From: Siderastrea radians
Lineage: Eukaryota; Cnidaria; Anthozoa; Scleractinia; Rhizangiidae
DNA length: 64,000 bases
Direction of reading: 5' to 3'
NCBI GenBank assembly: GCA_964017195.1
Contig: OZ024896.1
Span: 33,794,307 to 33,858,306, forward strand
The notes below the pieces were generated by a model. It saw only the letters and a list, made by a program, of their open reading frames with translations. It had not been told where the DNA came from and did not search any database. This document shows positions 48,601-62,600 of this stretch, in pieces. Position 1 is the first letter of the stretch. Each line of letters opens with the position of its first letter. Both the position numbers and the translations under genes were made by a program.

Positions 48601-51600
48601 TTTTCGGGTACACTATCTGGATTACGTTAGGCAGTTACTTTTGAAATACCTTAACATACAGGTTTTTCTCAGTTTCTGCGATGTATTTAGCCTGCTCAAG
48701 ACGTTCTTTTTCCGCCTTCACTTGCCGAGAAGATACTTCAGATATTAGGGACCCCATCTTTGGACAGAAAAAATAAATGTTACAAGAAGGGTAACGAATA
48801 CACGTCAAATCAATGAAAGCAGCCAGTCCACAATTTTCTCCGCAGCAGCTCACTTTTCCCGCACTGACCAGCCCAACATGGCAGGGATAGGATTAAGGTT
48901 GGGATTCGGGCAAGGGTTTGGACAAGGGAAATAAGTAATTTATCTCAGTTTATCAGGTTTCATTTCTGAAATATTGGTATCACTGACCTGTTTGAAATTC
49001 TCAGTGTTGGTAACACTGGAAATGATGTCGTTGAAAGCATTCTCATACTTTTCGGCTGCATCTTTGACATCTTCCACTGTGCTCTCAAGAGCTTCCCACT
49101 TGATGCGAGGAGCAAATAATTTGTTGTTGCCAAAAATGTCGTAGCCATCTTTGCCCAGGAAAGCAAGCTTTCGTTCTACGTCTAAAATAGAATTAAGGAC
49201 AAGAATTTAGTATATATGCGTCCCTGTTGTTGTCAGAGTGAGTTTTAGTAAAGGGACTTATCGTTCTTGTAAGAAAAAAGGAAAATGACAAATCGAGTCG
49301 ACATGTATTCCATCGAAAATATCCTCGTACTTTTTGAAAATAATGGACGTTATTCAACGAATGAATGAGAGGACGCGCTGTCACCTTTGTCCAGTTGATC
49401 AGAGCATCTCTAATAAACATTTTTTCTTTTTTTACATGCACCCTTGGTGATTCTTGTGCGCTTAAAAATTAGTAAAACGAACTCTTGTCCAAACTCTTCC
49501 TCGTTTGACGGCTTAAATGATCAAGTGACAGTTTAGCTTATGTCTTCAAGGTCTTAAAAGACAACCGGCAAGTAATCATAGGTTTATATATAGGTTCTGT
49601 CAGTAGGTTTAGTCGTTCAAACTAGTGATGACAATAAGTACTTTTTTGCCGGATATGTTTCTCTTCATGAACCAATATACTTAATGACAAACGCAACGTT
49701 GTGTCTAATCATACAGTTATTGCACTCGATCTTAGCCTGATAGCAGAACTTCTATTCTCGAGTGAGAGAGCGAAATAATAACCGAAGAAAATCCACGGAG
49801 AAGTAACGAGCATAAACGCAAGGTTGGCCTGTTCACGACTCGATTACGTGAAGTGATTGTTAACTGAACAAAAAATCCACATTCAGTTCTCAACTGTTAC
49901 AAAACTTACAGTTCTTAATCCTTTCCACTTTTTCATTTCCACTGATCTCATTTGTCACATCGAGAATAAACTCCAATGCTTCTCTCCCTTTTTGGCTGTC
50001 GCGGTTGCTAAGCAACAAGTCTTCCGCCTGTCTTCTCATAATGACGAGCAGTTCCGCTGGGAAGGTTTGTTTACTTGCCGCGTCTAGTGGCCCGGATCGA
50101 GCATTAGATGGAACAACCGATCCAGACTGTCCAGCGGTATTGGGAGCTACAAAAACAACGGGCATTAATTACGATCCTCAACGCTTCACAATTTACCGGA
50201 GCTGTTGACTAAATAGAGTACTTAAGAGACTTAAGAGAGCTGCAGTATTTGAATCATAGACCATGGGCAAACGGATCTAACTTTTCCATTTAACAACGTT
50301 CAACGATATTGAAATCAACATGTTACACGTGATTGGCCACCCTGGTGAATGATATCGGTTCAACATTTTCATTCAACACTGTTCAACAATATTGAATTCA
50401 ACATGTTAAACGCGTTTGGCCACCCTGTCGAATGATGTTGATTCAACATTTTCATTCAACACCATTCAACAATATTGAATTCAATATGTTACACATGTCC
50501 GGTCACGTTGTTGAATGATGTTGGTTCAACATCTTCATTTAACACCATTCCCCAATAATAAATTCAACATGTGACACTATTTTGCCACCCTGTTGAATAA
50601 TGTTGGATGATGTCAAATGAAGTTGAGTATAGCGCTGAAGGAAATTTTGATGGTCATCAAATTTTGATCCAAAGTCATTCATGACAACATTTCCTTTGTT
50701 CTCAGGCGCGAACAACAATGTTGCATTTGTTTGGCCGGCACTTGCAGGAAACACCATTTTACCTTATTGAACAACATTGAACATAATTCAACAGGGTGGC
50801 CAAACGTGTTCAACAAGTTTAAGATGATTTCCGCTCAAAGTTCGAGCAGTAAGTGCAAAAATTAAGTTACCAAAAAAATTACTTATAGTACGGTCATATT
50901 TTGAGAACAGATAAGAAGAACTTATCGATAGATTTGCTCCCAGGCTGACCCCGCGAGAGAAAATTGTATTTGAAGTTATCCATATTTTAATGTAAGAGAC
51001 GCTTCATGTCAGTTTAAAACAAAATGGCGTCCGTTTTATTAATTTTCTCGAGAATGCTTGAGAATCTAGTCGCGGGGTCACTTGGAGAAGTGAATTAAAG
51101 TGAGATGTTTCAAATATCGTATAACAAGAGGTTTGCTGAAAAACTTCAGTAGGAAAATTAAAACTAATGCTGTCCGACATTTCGATGGTTCTACCATCAT
51201 TATCAAGGCAAAGTGACTTTGCCTTGATAATGATGGTAGAACCATCGAAACGTCGGACAGCATTAGTTTTAATGTTTCAAATAGCATTGAAAATATTACC
51301 GTGCTATGAGTAGCTTATTAGTAAATATTTTCTGCACCTATTGCTCGAACGTTTAGCGGAATCCGTCTTAACTCGACGACGCCGAACGATGTTGTATCGA
51401 GATGGAGAATTCGCTTAGCCAACCTCGTTCAACTTCTTACAAAAAACTGTATTCAATAATGTTGGATGAGTTTGTGTCCGTTTGTTTGCAGCCTAAGTTT
51501 TATTAATAAACACTTTTATGTTTAAAGGGAGCAGCTTTTTTACGACAGTATTACTCTTTCACGGCCACCTTTGCTCAGTTATTGGCCCAATTGAAATAAT

Positions 51601-54600
51601 TAAAATATGGTAGAAATAATTCTGCCAGGACGAAAGTGAATGAAAAACTAAGACGGTTAAACGTCGCGGAAGGGGAGGTGGGGTGCGGACAATACGCGAC
51701 TCAGATACCTAACGGGGTAACTTAGCAAAAAGAGGCCTATACAATAGCTACACTCATTGCCTCAAGAAAATCGAATTCCCTAGCAGCTCAGATTTATCCA
51801 CTCTCACATTGTAGTCATTATTCCAGGAATAAAAATAGTATCTTATTGTAAATATCTCGTATTAATATAATTTTAATGCTATATATATGCACCGCGCTAC
51901 CCGGTGAATATAACATTTCAAGGCGCAGCTGCTAAGCTAAGTTATTGTTTTGTGTTGTTTGTAAAGTTTTAGCTCTTTTCTTGACTTTTTGATATCCACA
52001 TCTCAAAATTATATCAAAACAATTATTCGCCTCAGGCTCAGTAAATATTGGCGAATATTTACTTCGCTTTCGGTGAATAATTGTTAATTATCTTACTTGA
52101 TCCCGGGGCTCCATTATCACCCTTTGGTCCCGTATCTCCACGTAAGCGTTCGCCTCCAGATCCTTTGTCACTGCAGAAATAGACCCATCCACTATATCCT
52201 GGACATTCTCCCCATGATGTCCTCACACCTCTTTTCTCTCTGTGACGCCCTACATGACCTTCAGTTGAAAACAAACGATTCGACTTCAAAACGAGCCATT
52301 AACCCTTTAAACCCTTAGTGTCAGCATATCAATTCTCCTTACTGGTTGCCATTCGTTTGTCGTAGTGCTAGTTGGGAGAAGTTGTTCAAATATCAAAAGA
52401 GTTCTTCCCTGGTGATCATTTCCTTAATTCTCGACACCTTTGCACTTAATTGTGCATTGATATTGCAAGGAGAAATTTGATGGCGATCACTATTGGAGCT
52501 TAAAGGGTTAAAGTTTCTTTCAGTGTTTACAGACCCTAGAGGGACGCATTTATCCTTTAACTTCACTTCACTTAGAAGTCAAAAGTGGTTTTAAAGGTTT
52601 TAAATATGCTTTTTAAAATACTCGAAAAGCAACTGTTCCTGAGAAGTATCATTTGAATGGTCACACTTCATGGACAGCAGAATAAACAGTTCTACTGTTA
52701 AAAAGATTTCTTTTTTAATTGGGCACACTCAGTTCGAGCTCTAACCTTTTCAGCCTGGACTTCTATCAATTGGTCTTTTGGGACTCAGGAACCGTCGGAT
52801 TCCTTTGCCCCACTTAACGTAACTCCAAGAATATTAAAGCTACGACAACAAAACATACAGGGCAGATAGTACGTCCAAAAATGTGTCATTTGAGGTCCGC
52901 AACATAAGCTGATAACGTCATATGACGCAGTATATACGGCATGTTCTCAAACGGCGGCCATCTTGGATTCGCCATCATAAATGTCTTGATTTTTTCCAAG
53001 AGGCCCGGAAAGCACGAAATTTGACAAAAAAAAGTGATCAAAATCAATTAAAAAACACAAAGATGATCTAAAATGTAAACCTTTGGTCACGTAATTTGTG
53101 TTTTATTATTATTATAACATAGAGGGCAAAATTACTGAATGCTGATTGGTTGAGACAGAGGGCATTTTTTCTTAATTTTCTTTCGGACGAGGGCAAAATT
53201 ACTAATTCCTGACTGGCCAAGCGCCAACTTACTCGCATTTGATTGGCTGAGCGCGAGAGCGCGCTATTCGCATTTTGTACGCGTCTTGAAACGAAAAACG
53301 GATTTTGAGTTGTTCAACACAAGGATCACTTCAAAGTTTGACTTTTAACCGGGTTGGTTGGTAAAAATGGTAAGGAAATCGGGTGTTAGCTTGAAGAGAA
53401 ATTCCAAAAGGTGAACCTATGTGTGTTACGGGAAACAGCAAATGGTTATTTGTTTTATAGTCAAAACCGGTCACGCGTTCTCGTCGTAAACGGACTAATG
53501 AATTCGTTAATGGAATATTGATTCCGTTCGTTGATTGAATAACCCATTCGTGAAATGAATAAACCAATATTCAAATTGAGCCTCGATTCAATAATCGAAT
53601 GTTGATTGGATTACTGAACAAAAGCTATACCATATATGGAAGGGAGTGCGAGCGGCAAACATGGCGGACTTGAATAAAGAACAGGTAAGTTATTTTAGTA
53701 TTCTAATTTTTCCATAAACACGCCATTAGCGAATGTTGTTTCTTTTTCTACCGGCTTTGGTACATACGATTAATTCTTCCTTTTGATATTTGCCGTTTCG
53801 GTTAAAGAATACTTGTGAATATTCGCAAAAGCATACCAGTTTGATCGATCGATTGATCTTTGTTGTCTGCTGGGACACGCAACCTTTGCGTTATTTTACA
53901 ATCTCATCTTGCACTTTATACTAAAAATAAATTTGAAATTTGGCATTTCAGGAGAAATATGTGGCAAGGCGTTTGTTCATTAATCAAAACAAAATTCGAT
54001 TATTGAATCGAGGCGCAATTTGAATATTGGATTATTCATTTCACGAATGGATTATTCAATCAACGAACGGAATCAATTTTCCAATAATGAATTCATTAGT
54101 CCGTTGACGACAGGAACGCCTGACCGGCTTTGACTATACTACTGAAAACTTTGGAGCGACGTGGTCGATAATTTCTCCAGTGAGAGGAAGCTTCGCAACT
54201 CAGGTGAATAAAATTTACTTAGTTTGAGTTATAAGTGTTTCAAGTGTGTTTTGTCAATGATCTACAGAGCAACAGCTGAGCTGAGCAACAGTTAAACTGC
54301 TTGTTTGGTTAATTGTTTACGGGCGGGTACTTTAATTCTGAGGGCCGGCTGATTGTGTTTCAACGTACGTGGAAAGTTTTCCAAAAATTTTGCCCTCTGT
54401 GTTATAAACAACTAATCGCATTGAGTCCTCGAAGAATTAAGGATAAATTTCACTTGTATTTTCAAACTTTGAAAATACGCGTGAAAATTTATCTTTAATT
54501 CTACTCGGCCTCATGCGATTACATATACAAAAGTGGAAAATTCTAAAAAGTTGCTTGTCAAAAGGTGGTGTCATGGTAACTTCAAACTCGATGGACAAGG

Positions 54601-57600
54601 ACTTGCTATATCAAATCATGTGTATCAAATTGTGTCCGGAAAATTTTAGAAAAAGTCACCAAGTTTGGTGGCCTTATAATTGTTAAATATATTACTCAAG
54701 TACTTTCAAAGTTACAATGACAACTGACACGAGAACACAGATATGTATTGCACCTGTACTTTCAAAGTGATGACAGAAGTGGATTCCATAAAGAGTAAAT
54801 GTTTTCTGATTCTCCAAATATAGCATTGATTTTTGAACCGTTAGTTCAAACTAGCATATGGGGAAGTGTTTCAAGTGCTCGCACAATGGAGGCTCTCTAC
54901 CATTTTGTAAAATGTTATGTATCGTCTTCTACTGTAAAATGCTTAACTTTGAATTGTATCCCTGGTTATTTTAAATGTAGTCTATGAATCGCCTTGAATT
55001 AAGTGCCATCAGTTACACTAAGCCTGGCCTGAATTACAAGTGGGCACGCTTGTAGCTGAGTTCTTCATCATCCTGAATAGTTAACTTTTTTGTTGGCTAT
55101 TTGCGCTTGAAACTTGTCTTAAAAAGTATTGAACGTCCAATGTCCGTGGAGCAGATTCCTCCCAGTGGAACCCCGATTAGCGAAGCGCCAGAGACTGAGA
55201 AAGTGTTCGTTGAAACAGGGGTTTGTTATAAACGAAACCTCTTCGTAACGAATTTGTGGGAAAACAAGCGAAACTTTGTTATATTGGGGTTTAGCTAATA
55301 ATTATTTTGCCTCAGAATTTAACATTGTAATGTTGCACCACTCAACATGCAGGAGATTTGAACCATTGAATAAAATTTGTGATTTAGGTTCTGTATGCAT
55401 CTCTGTTGATCTGTTACGCATTCAACTTTAGTTCCGTGATGTCATTGTCGTGTTATATCATGACATTAGTTTGAAATTTAGGATTTTGGGTTGTGTTCGT
55501 TATCGGTTTCTTTTCCATACAATTTTCTGCAACTTTAGCCGGGACTGAGGGATAGCCTTCGTTGTAGCAATGACTTTGTTATAATGACCAGGGCCCCTTA
55601 TATCTGAGTTCCACTGCATGAAGCTAGAGATGAAGTTTTCGTAACGTTTGCCACATGGATTTATAAATTTAATCGTCAACCCCACTGAGACCTTCACTTT
55701 ATGTAATAATAGTTTTGAACCTTACTTGATCTTGAGACGTTTTTGTGACTACGGAATCCAGAAAATTTTTTGTCAGTGGTATCAACTAAATTTAAATCGC
55801 AGTCTCTTCCCAAACCTCCTCGGCCACCTGGACCACCTAAAAATAAATGATAAAAAATTCTTAAAATGTCGCCTTGAGATTCACCACTTTAGAAAGGAGT
55901 AGAAGACTAGGACCAAACACAAAATATAGCAGAAAGCGATAACTTATACAAAGAAATGGTCCATCACGTGAAAGAGCATGTCAGAATTACCAGCCTTGCC
56001 AAGTTTGAGAACGTAAGTTTGAATGAAAAGTCACTAAACTACAAGTTTTCAAATATAGAGAAAATCCCATACAAAGGTCTCTATTTTGAAAAGCGTGTCT
56101 CCCCCTAACCATATAAAGTCTGTAAACTGTCCGATTCTTGGAAGCCATTTATTCCAGCTATTACTAATCAACCGACTGGTTCCAATTGTAGTAATTGGAT
56201 TCGTTACGCAATCCGGGTAGTTTTGCCTCCGGATTTGTGTGTAAACGCGAAAGCGAATCCGGTACCAAAAGTCACCGGATTCGTCACAAATCCGGTAACT
56301 TTTGCTCTAGTGTAAACAGGTTTTAACCCCAAAATTAAGTTCCGGTGCCATTTTTCACCTGGGTGGAGAGAGACAATGTGGTGTAAAGTTTCTTGTCTAA
56401 CGAAACAACACGATTGTGGTGACCAGGCCTCGAACCACTGAACTTCAGATCTGAAGTCCTACGCGCTAATCACTACACCACCGCGCCTTAAAATGTCACC
56501 TTACATTATGTGACTTGCAGAACCACGCACCACGGTGTGGTGAAATTTTCCCCCTTTCCTACTTTTGCGGAATTCAGATATTGCCACAAGAGACGAACGT
56601 CAGCTTACCATCGAGAGAATAGCAATTAATAGAAATGTAAGCTCGTTTTACCAAATTTGTCTTTCAGAATATCATCAAACATTTTGTGCTTGGTGCTGTT
56701 TGCGATATTGTAGAGAAAAATGATCGATCTTCATGCAATTTTAATGCCATGCTCCCTCCACTGCATTGGCAGGCGTCAACGAGTAGGAGCATTACCACTG
56801 CTCTCAAATTGGAAGCTGTTCCATCACAGGACACCCAGCATAAAGGGACTAAGAGGATTACTACTCCTCCCCTGTATAGGAAGCTAGTCCATCACAGGAA
56901 ACCCATCATAAAGTGAGTAGGAGCATTACCACCTCTCCCGGATGGGACGTTAGTTCAACGCAGGGATACCAACCTGACCAACATTTTACATGGGCGCCCG
57001 CTTTTATACACATTACGCCTAGGGCTAAAGAAAAGGTTAAGGTAGGGTTCGTTAGTAGCCATTTACATTCAACACGTTTATTTTGGGTTGACAGAGACAA
57101 TGTGGAGTAAAGCTTCTTGTCTTTAAGGAAACAACACAATCTAGAAGAGATCAAGTCTCCAATCGTCCACGATTGCAAGCGAACTGGAATTCAAGCATCA
57201 CTTGAATTCCAGTATGGAATAAACATTATATTACATCTAATTCTCTCTCCTTTTTTCATGTTATTACTTCTTTAATCCTGAGTTGTAGCAAGCTTACCGG
57301 AACCCCCAATGAGTTAACTGTATTGACTGCAAACGTGAAACAAGTCGGAATTCGTCTTACCCTCCCCCCCTCGTCCATTGTTGGCTCGTTGGGCTCCAGT
57401 TCCCCTGCAGGATTTTAATTTTAATGATCCCTTTAACGTCCTGTAGCGGAGATTTACACTCCCGGCATTTCCACCATTTCCTGAAAACAATTTATACAAA
57501 GAAGGAAAGGACAACTGTGGTATGTACCTAAATATGTACCAAAAATCAAATAATGGAACTTGATACCGCTCTTTTCTCTCTCTTTCCCTGAGAAAGGTTT

Positions 57601-59587
57601 TTAATAAAACCGAAATATTGGCACAATTCCGTTTCCAGTTTTTAGATTGTCACTTACTATTTGATCAAAGGCACAGGTCACGAGAATAAAGGAAATGAGG
57701 AAAAAGGTTGAGTTCTTTCATGCTCATATCAAGCACATTCTCCTAGCTATCTAGTACGGAAGGATATATGTGGAAGACAATGAAGTGAACATGTTGTTAT
57801 TGGTGTCGAGTCGAAAGAGAACACTGAGACCGTTGCTTAACAGCAACACATCATATTTACTCGGAGAAAAGATCTACACCAGAATGAATAAACTAGGAAA
57901 TACATGATACGATACAGTCGAAGCTCTCGTAAGCGACCACCTCGGGAACTCAGAAAAGTGGTAGCAACTAGGACTGGTCGCTCACGAGAATGGGTTCTTG
58001 TAGGCGACCATGTGGTACAACAATATATAGAGGGTGGGCGGTTACGAGAGCTTTTAGTATAAAACTTGGCATATGTTGAAGTTTACTAATAGTACTGTAG
58101 CCATAATATTAAATAGTTTTCCTTTCCAATGACAGAACAGGTTCACGTAAGTACAAGTCGACGAGCCATTAACGCTTATGTTATGTATTACTCTAAATTT
58201 AATCAAAAAGTGAATGCTTTTATTAAAGTGTTGACTGAGTGTTGACTGAGTGCTTAGGAGAACTTAGAAGCAAAGGAAAAGACCTGTCGATAATTCAAAA
58301 GTGGTCGCGGTCGCTAACGGGAGCGTTCCCTTACGAGAGCTTTTACTTACAGTGACAATTCAAACGGGGTTTTGCAATGCTAGTCGTAACTAGAGCTGAT
58401 CGCTCACGAGAGTGGTCGCAAGGAGAGCTTCGACTGTACTTGCATACGATTACCGCGTGGGTTCATGCCACTTGGCACATGACCTGAAATGATTCTGCTA
58501 GTCAAGAGGAAATCATGACAAATTGGGCTTAAATTGTTGATACTGTACCAGGCGTTCCTGCATTCCCTCCTCTTCCTCCCGACCGTCCCTTGAATCCACG
58601 TGTTCCTTTCACGTCATTGCACGTGCACTGGTCCGCCTGGCCTGAACAGTCACGTGCCCATTTGTTACCCGGCTGATAAGGAAGGAGTTGTTTTCAGTTG
58701 TAACGTGTATTGCAATATGTATGCACACTTCCTATCTTTTTGTTTTTGTTTGTTTGTTTCGTTCCCAGAGTCCAAACATAAGCCAGGTAAGATAGACCTG
58801 ACTTTTGAGTCTAAACACCTTTTTTCCTTTGGTGCTGTCAGGCCTCGAAATTAATTTTTTTCCCAGGAGCAAATTCTGCTCCAAGGTCTAAAATTTTAGG
58901 AGTAAATTTGGTCTAACATGGAGCCAAAAATGTATTTATTATGAGAATGGGCCAAGGGTGAAGGAGCCAATTTGCTCCTTAGTTATTTTTTTAGGAGCAA
59001 ATGTCCTCGCACCAGTCGCAAATTGCACCTTTGCGACTGTAAATTTCGAGCCCTAGGTGCTATTCAATATGCTATTTGAAATTGTTCTAAATTTTAAGAA
59101 GAGAGACGCTTAACTGCTATACTGTTGCTATGAGACGTTCCTTAGCATTATATCTTGGAAACCCTAACTTCCCGGGATAAGCTGCTTGGTCACTTTTGTT
59201 CCATGGGAAAGGTTTCCAAGATTTTTTAGGCATAATCATATTTGGCAGGTCACATGACTTGAACAGAAAAAAAGCCTAAACTCAATTGGCATACAGTTTT
59301 GGTTGCTGAAAACAAAGCCAATATATAACGGTCATCATGATGCAAAACTTCGCGTGTTGATTTCTTGAAATGCATTAATAATAATAATAATAATAATAAT
59401 TACATTTTATAGGGCGCATTTAACAAAAACATAAGGAGAAAAAAGTCTACCTGATTAAACCTATAAATACAACGAAAAAGCTTAAATGAAGAAAAAATGA
59501 AAAAAAAAAAAGAATAAAGTCGAATGGATAATTGGATAATTCACATCTGACTGGCTGACTGACTGATTGACTGAAAGAAAAAACGAA

Positions 59588-59646
<59 letters not shown>

Positions 59647-62600
59647 GAGAAAGACAGACAAAAAGAAAGAAAGAAAGAAACAAACAAACAAACAAAGAAA
59701 AAAGAAAGAAAGAAACAAAGTAAGTAAGCAAGTAAGTAAGTTAGTCATGAAGACTCTTTTAGAACGCACGAGAGAGTCAATGAGAATATGTTAGAATTAG
59801 TGGAGAGAGAGAAAGTTTGAACAGCCATCTATTTTAAAAGATTTAAGCAGATTTAAACTCATTAAAAAATATAAAGAGAGTACAGTCACTGAGAGTGCAC
59901 AAGAGTTTCATGTCAAACTAAAGCGAGAGTTTGGACTGTCTTCAACCCTCCAACTTAACCCTATTCTGCCTGGGAGGGGGGCACATTGTGCTTTAACGAA
60001 TTATAACTTTTAAACGGCTAGACGAATAATCACCGAATCTCGTGACTTTTCCTAAAATTTATCAGAGAAAATTTTCCTGTGTCAATGACGTGTCTTAGAT
60101 GATTGACGTTTCCATAGCAACCTTTTTCTCAGAAGTGTATTTTGACTATTTTCTGTCCTTTTTCAGTCTTTTTTCAGGTTTTCCCCCTTCGTTTGTAAGA
60201 AGAAGATAATTTTTTACTTTTGTGTGCTTTTTTTGACTAAGTATGTTCCTTGGAACAAAATCATATGTTTTTTGGTGACGTCATTGTCAGCTGTATGACT
60301 GCAGGTTTGGGATTCAAGATGGCGGCCTCAAATTCAAAATGGCGGCTTTGTGACGTTATTGTGACGTCACGACACGTCATAATTGACACGTCATAAGCCC
60401 AGAAACTCAAAAAAAGCCCAGGCAGAATAGGGTTAAAGTCAAGTGTATTACGAAGAAAGTGAGGTATGCATCTAACCGTATCACCCCTGCTTCGTCCTGG
60501 TTCTCCTGTACCACCATCTTGTCCTTGGTGCCCATTGCCGGCGTTAGAAGTGACTTCAAGAGTACCACTGATGACGTCACAGAATATGTCAACTGAAAAT
60601 TAAAAACGTTACAACAACACAATGGATTTAATCCAACTTAGAAAATCAAAACCCAGCTGTACTGTCTGAAGTTAAAACATTATTCTCACATGCCACAATC
60701 TTCGCATTGGTCGAACGCAAAAAGCCACGTGACTTCCACCTTTTCAGAGCCTTGAAGCTTGCATCAGTCTAAACGTTTAAGAGCGTGAAGGTCGTATAAA
60801 AACGATGCATAAATTGTTCCGACAAACTGAATTTCGCGCCAATAAACATAAAAACCGTGGATGACACATACTCGACGTAAAAAGTGTAAGTTTTCACAAA
60901 CGGCACTAAGTTTTGTGGTTCAAGAGAAGAAACTTTCGACATTTGTCTGTATTATATTTTTCTTTGCAAAATTATGAAGGCAGCTGCGCACGCGTCTTAC
61001 GTTTGATGGCTGTGCAGCCGAAAACAGGTCTGCGTCAGCATTGTCGATCTAGAAGTGTGGCCAGTCGGTTCGGGTCCAGATCCATGCGTATCGCGTGTTT
61101 ATCTGTTATGTTGCCTCGGCATGTTGAAAAGAAAAAATACAGCATGCGAATCTAACGAAATGTGAAGTATTTCGAGCAGTCGCATGACAATTTTCTTATC
61201 CCAGGTGTCAGCCTTGAGAGGTTTTATCAACAAAAAAAGGAAACAAACAGAAAAACATAGAATTTTGCTACAAACTTGCCCAAATTAAGAACCATCCGCA
61301 TGCCTGCGCAGTTAAATTCAACTTAACTGCGCAGATATGCCGACGGGAAAGCATGTATGGTGACGACATTTGGAAAGCAGGCTTTTGAAGTGTTTAAAAA
61401 ACATAAATTCCTGATGAGTACCATTCTCTACCTCTGGCATTCCTTTGCTTGTCTGGCATCGCACTATTTCATTCACTTTATTCTATTTTATTTAGCTCCC
61501 GCAGGTAGTTTACTAAATAGCCAGTCACACAAACACAGGGAGCTACATCATATCAATTATCTAATGAAAGTATAAATAGACTAATTCAAAATTGAGTCTC
61601 GAGTGTTCAGATAGGACATTGTCGACATTCCACTCTCTGGAAGTTCTTTAGTGTGGTATAAAATAGGAACGCTGATAGGAGACTGTTTTGCATTTCCTTG
61701 TAGTTACACCTTATACACATGCACTCGCTATAAAAGACAGCAAATTGTGGTCCTAAAAGAGCCTCTCATAAAGATTTAGTTTTACGCGAACCATGAAGGT
61801 TTCTCACCCTGAGGTCCAGGCTCTCCATTATTCCCATTCTCTCCGTTTCTTGCTGTTTGCACTCCTGTTTCAAACTGTTGGTCCCAGTTGGGTGCAGAGA
61901 CATCGATCTTTGTTCCAGGAGCGCCAACGATCTCTCTGGCGTATATCTTAACATTTCTAATGCCAGTTAGAGATACTGTATTCTGTGTTGAGAGACAACG
62001 AAAATTAAATATGAAAAGTGTACACTCCCCAAAATGATCCTTAAATTAATCTCAAAATGATACCGAACCCCAAACGATCTCTAGTTGTTTCCCACACTGC
62101 CCCAAAATGATCCTCAGTAATAACAATTTTTAATAATAATAACAATAATAATTAATTACAGTAGAATAATAATGTTAATGATAATTATAATTGTCATTAT
62201 AATAATAATTAATAATTATGATGGAGATTGACGTTTCGTCGTGTGATTTAGGATGGTGAAAAACACGTGACAAAACGCCCTGGTAGATCACCGGGAGCTC
62301 GTATCCGTTGTCTCCATTCATTGTTGGGGCCTAGCAGTGTATTTCGATGGCCTCTCCAATTCGTATCTTGGGAGTGTCATCTTCCCTTGCAATGATCAAG
62401 GAGGAAGGGCCCGTCTTTGATAAACTACAGAGTTTTCACTACTGATATTGAGTGGCCGTTTGAGGGCAACCCGAGTCAAAAAGTATGGCAAAAGGGGTTG
62501 ATGGGAACCCTCATCTCTTTAAAAAAACCTGATTCTAATCCTGCTTTGAACACCCAGGGCCCAGGAGGTCTGAGTTTGAGCTGCCATCGTGTGCTGTCTC

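Noticed and set aside
56418..56487. tRNA-like GGCGCGG sequence
   Set aside because: No pairing acceptor stem and wrong anticodon-loop length; SINE.
59447..59794. Phe/Leu/Ser-rich and Lys/Arg/Glu-rich open frames
   Set aside because: Produced by the GA/GAAA microsatellite.
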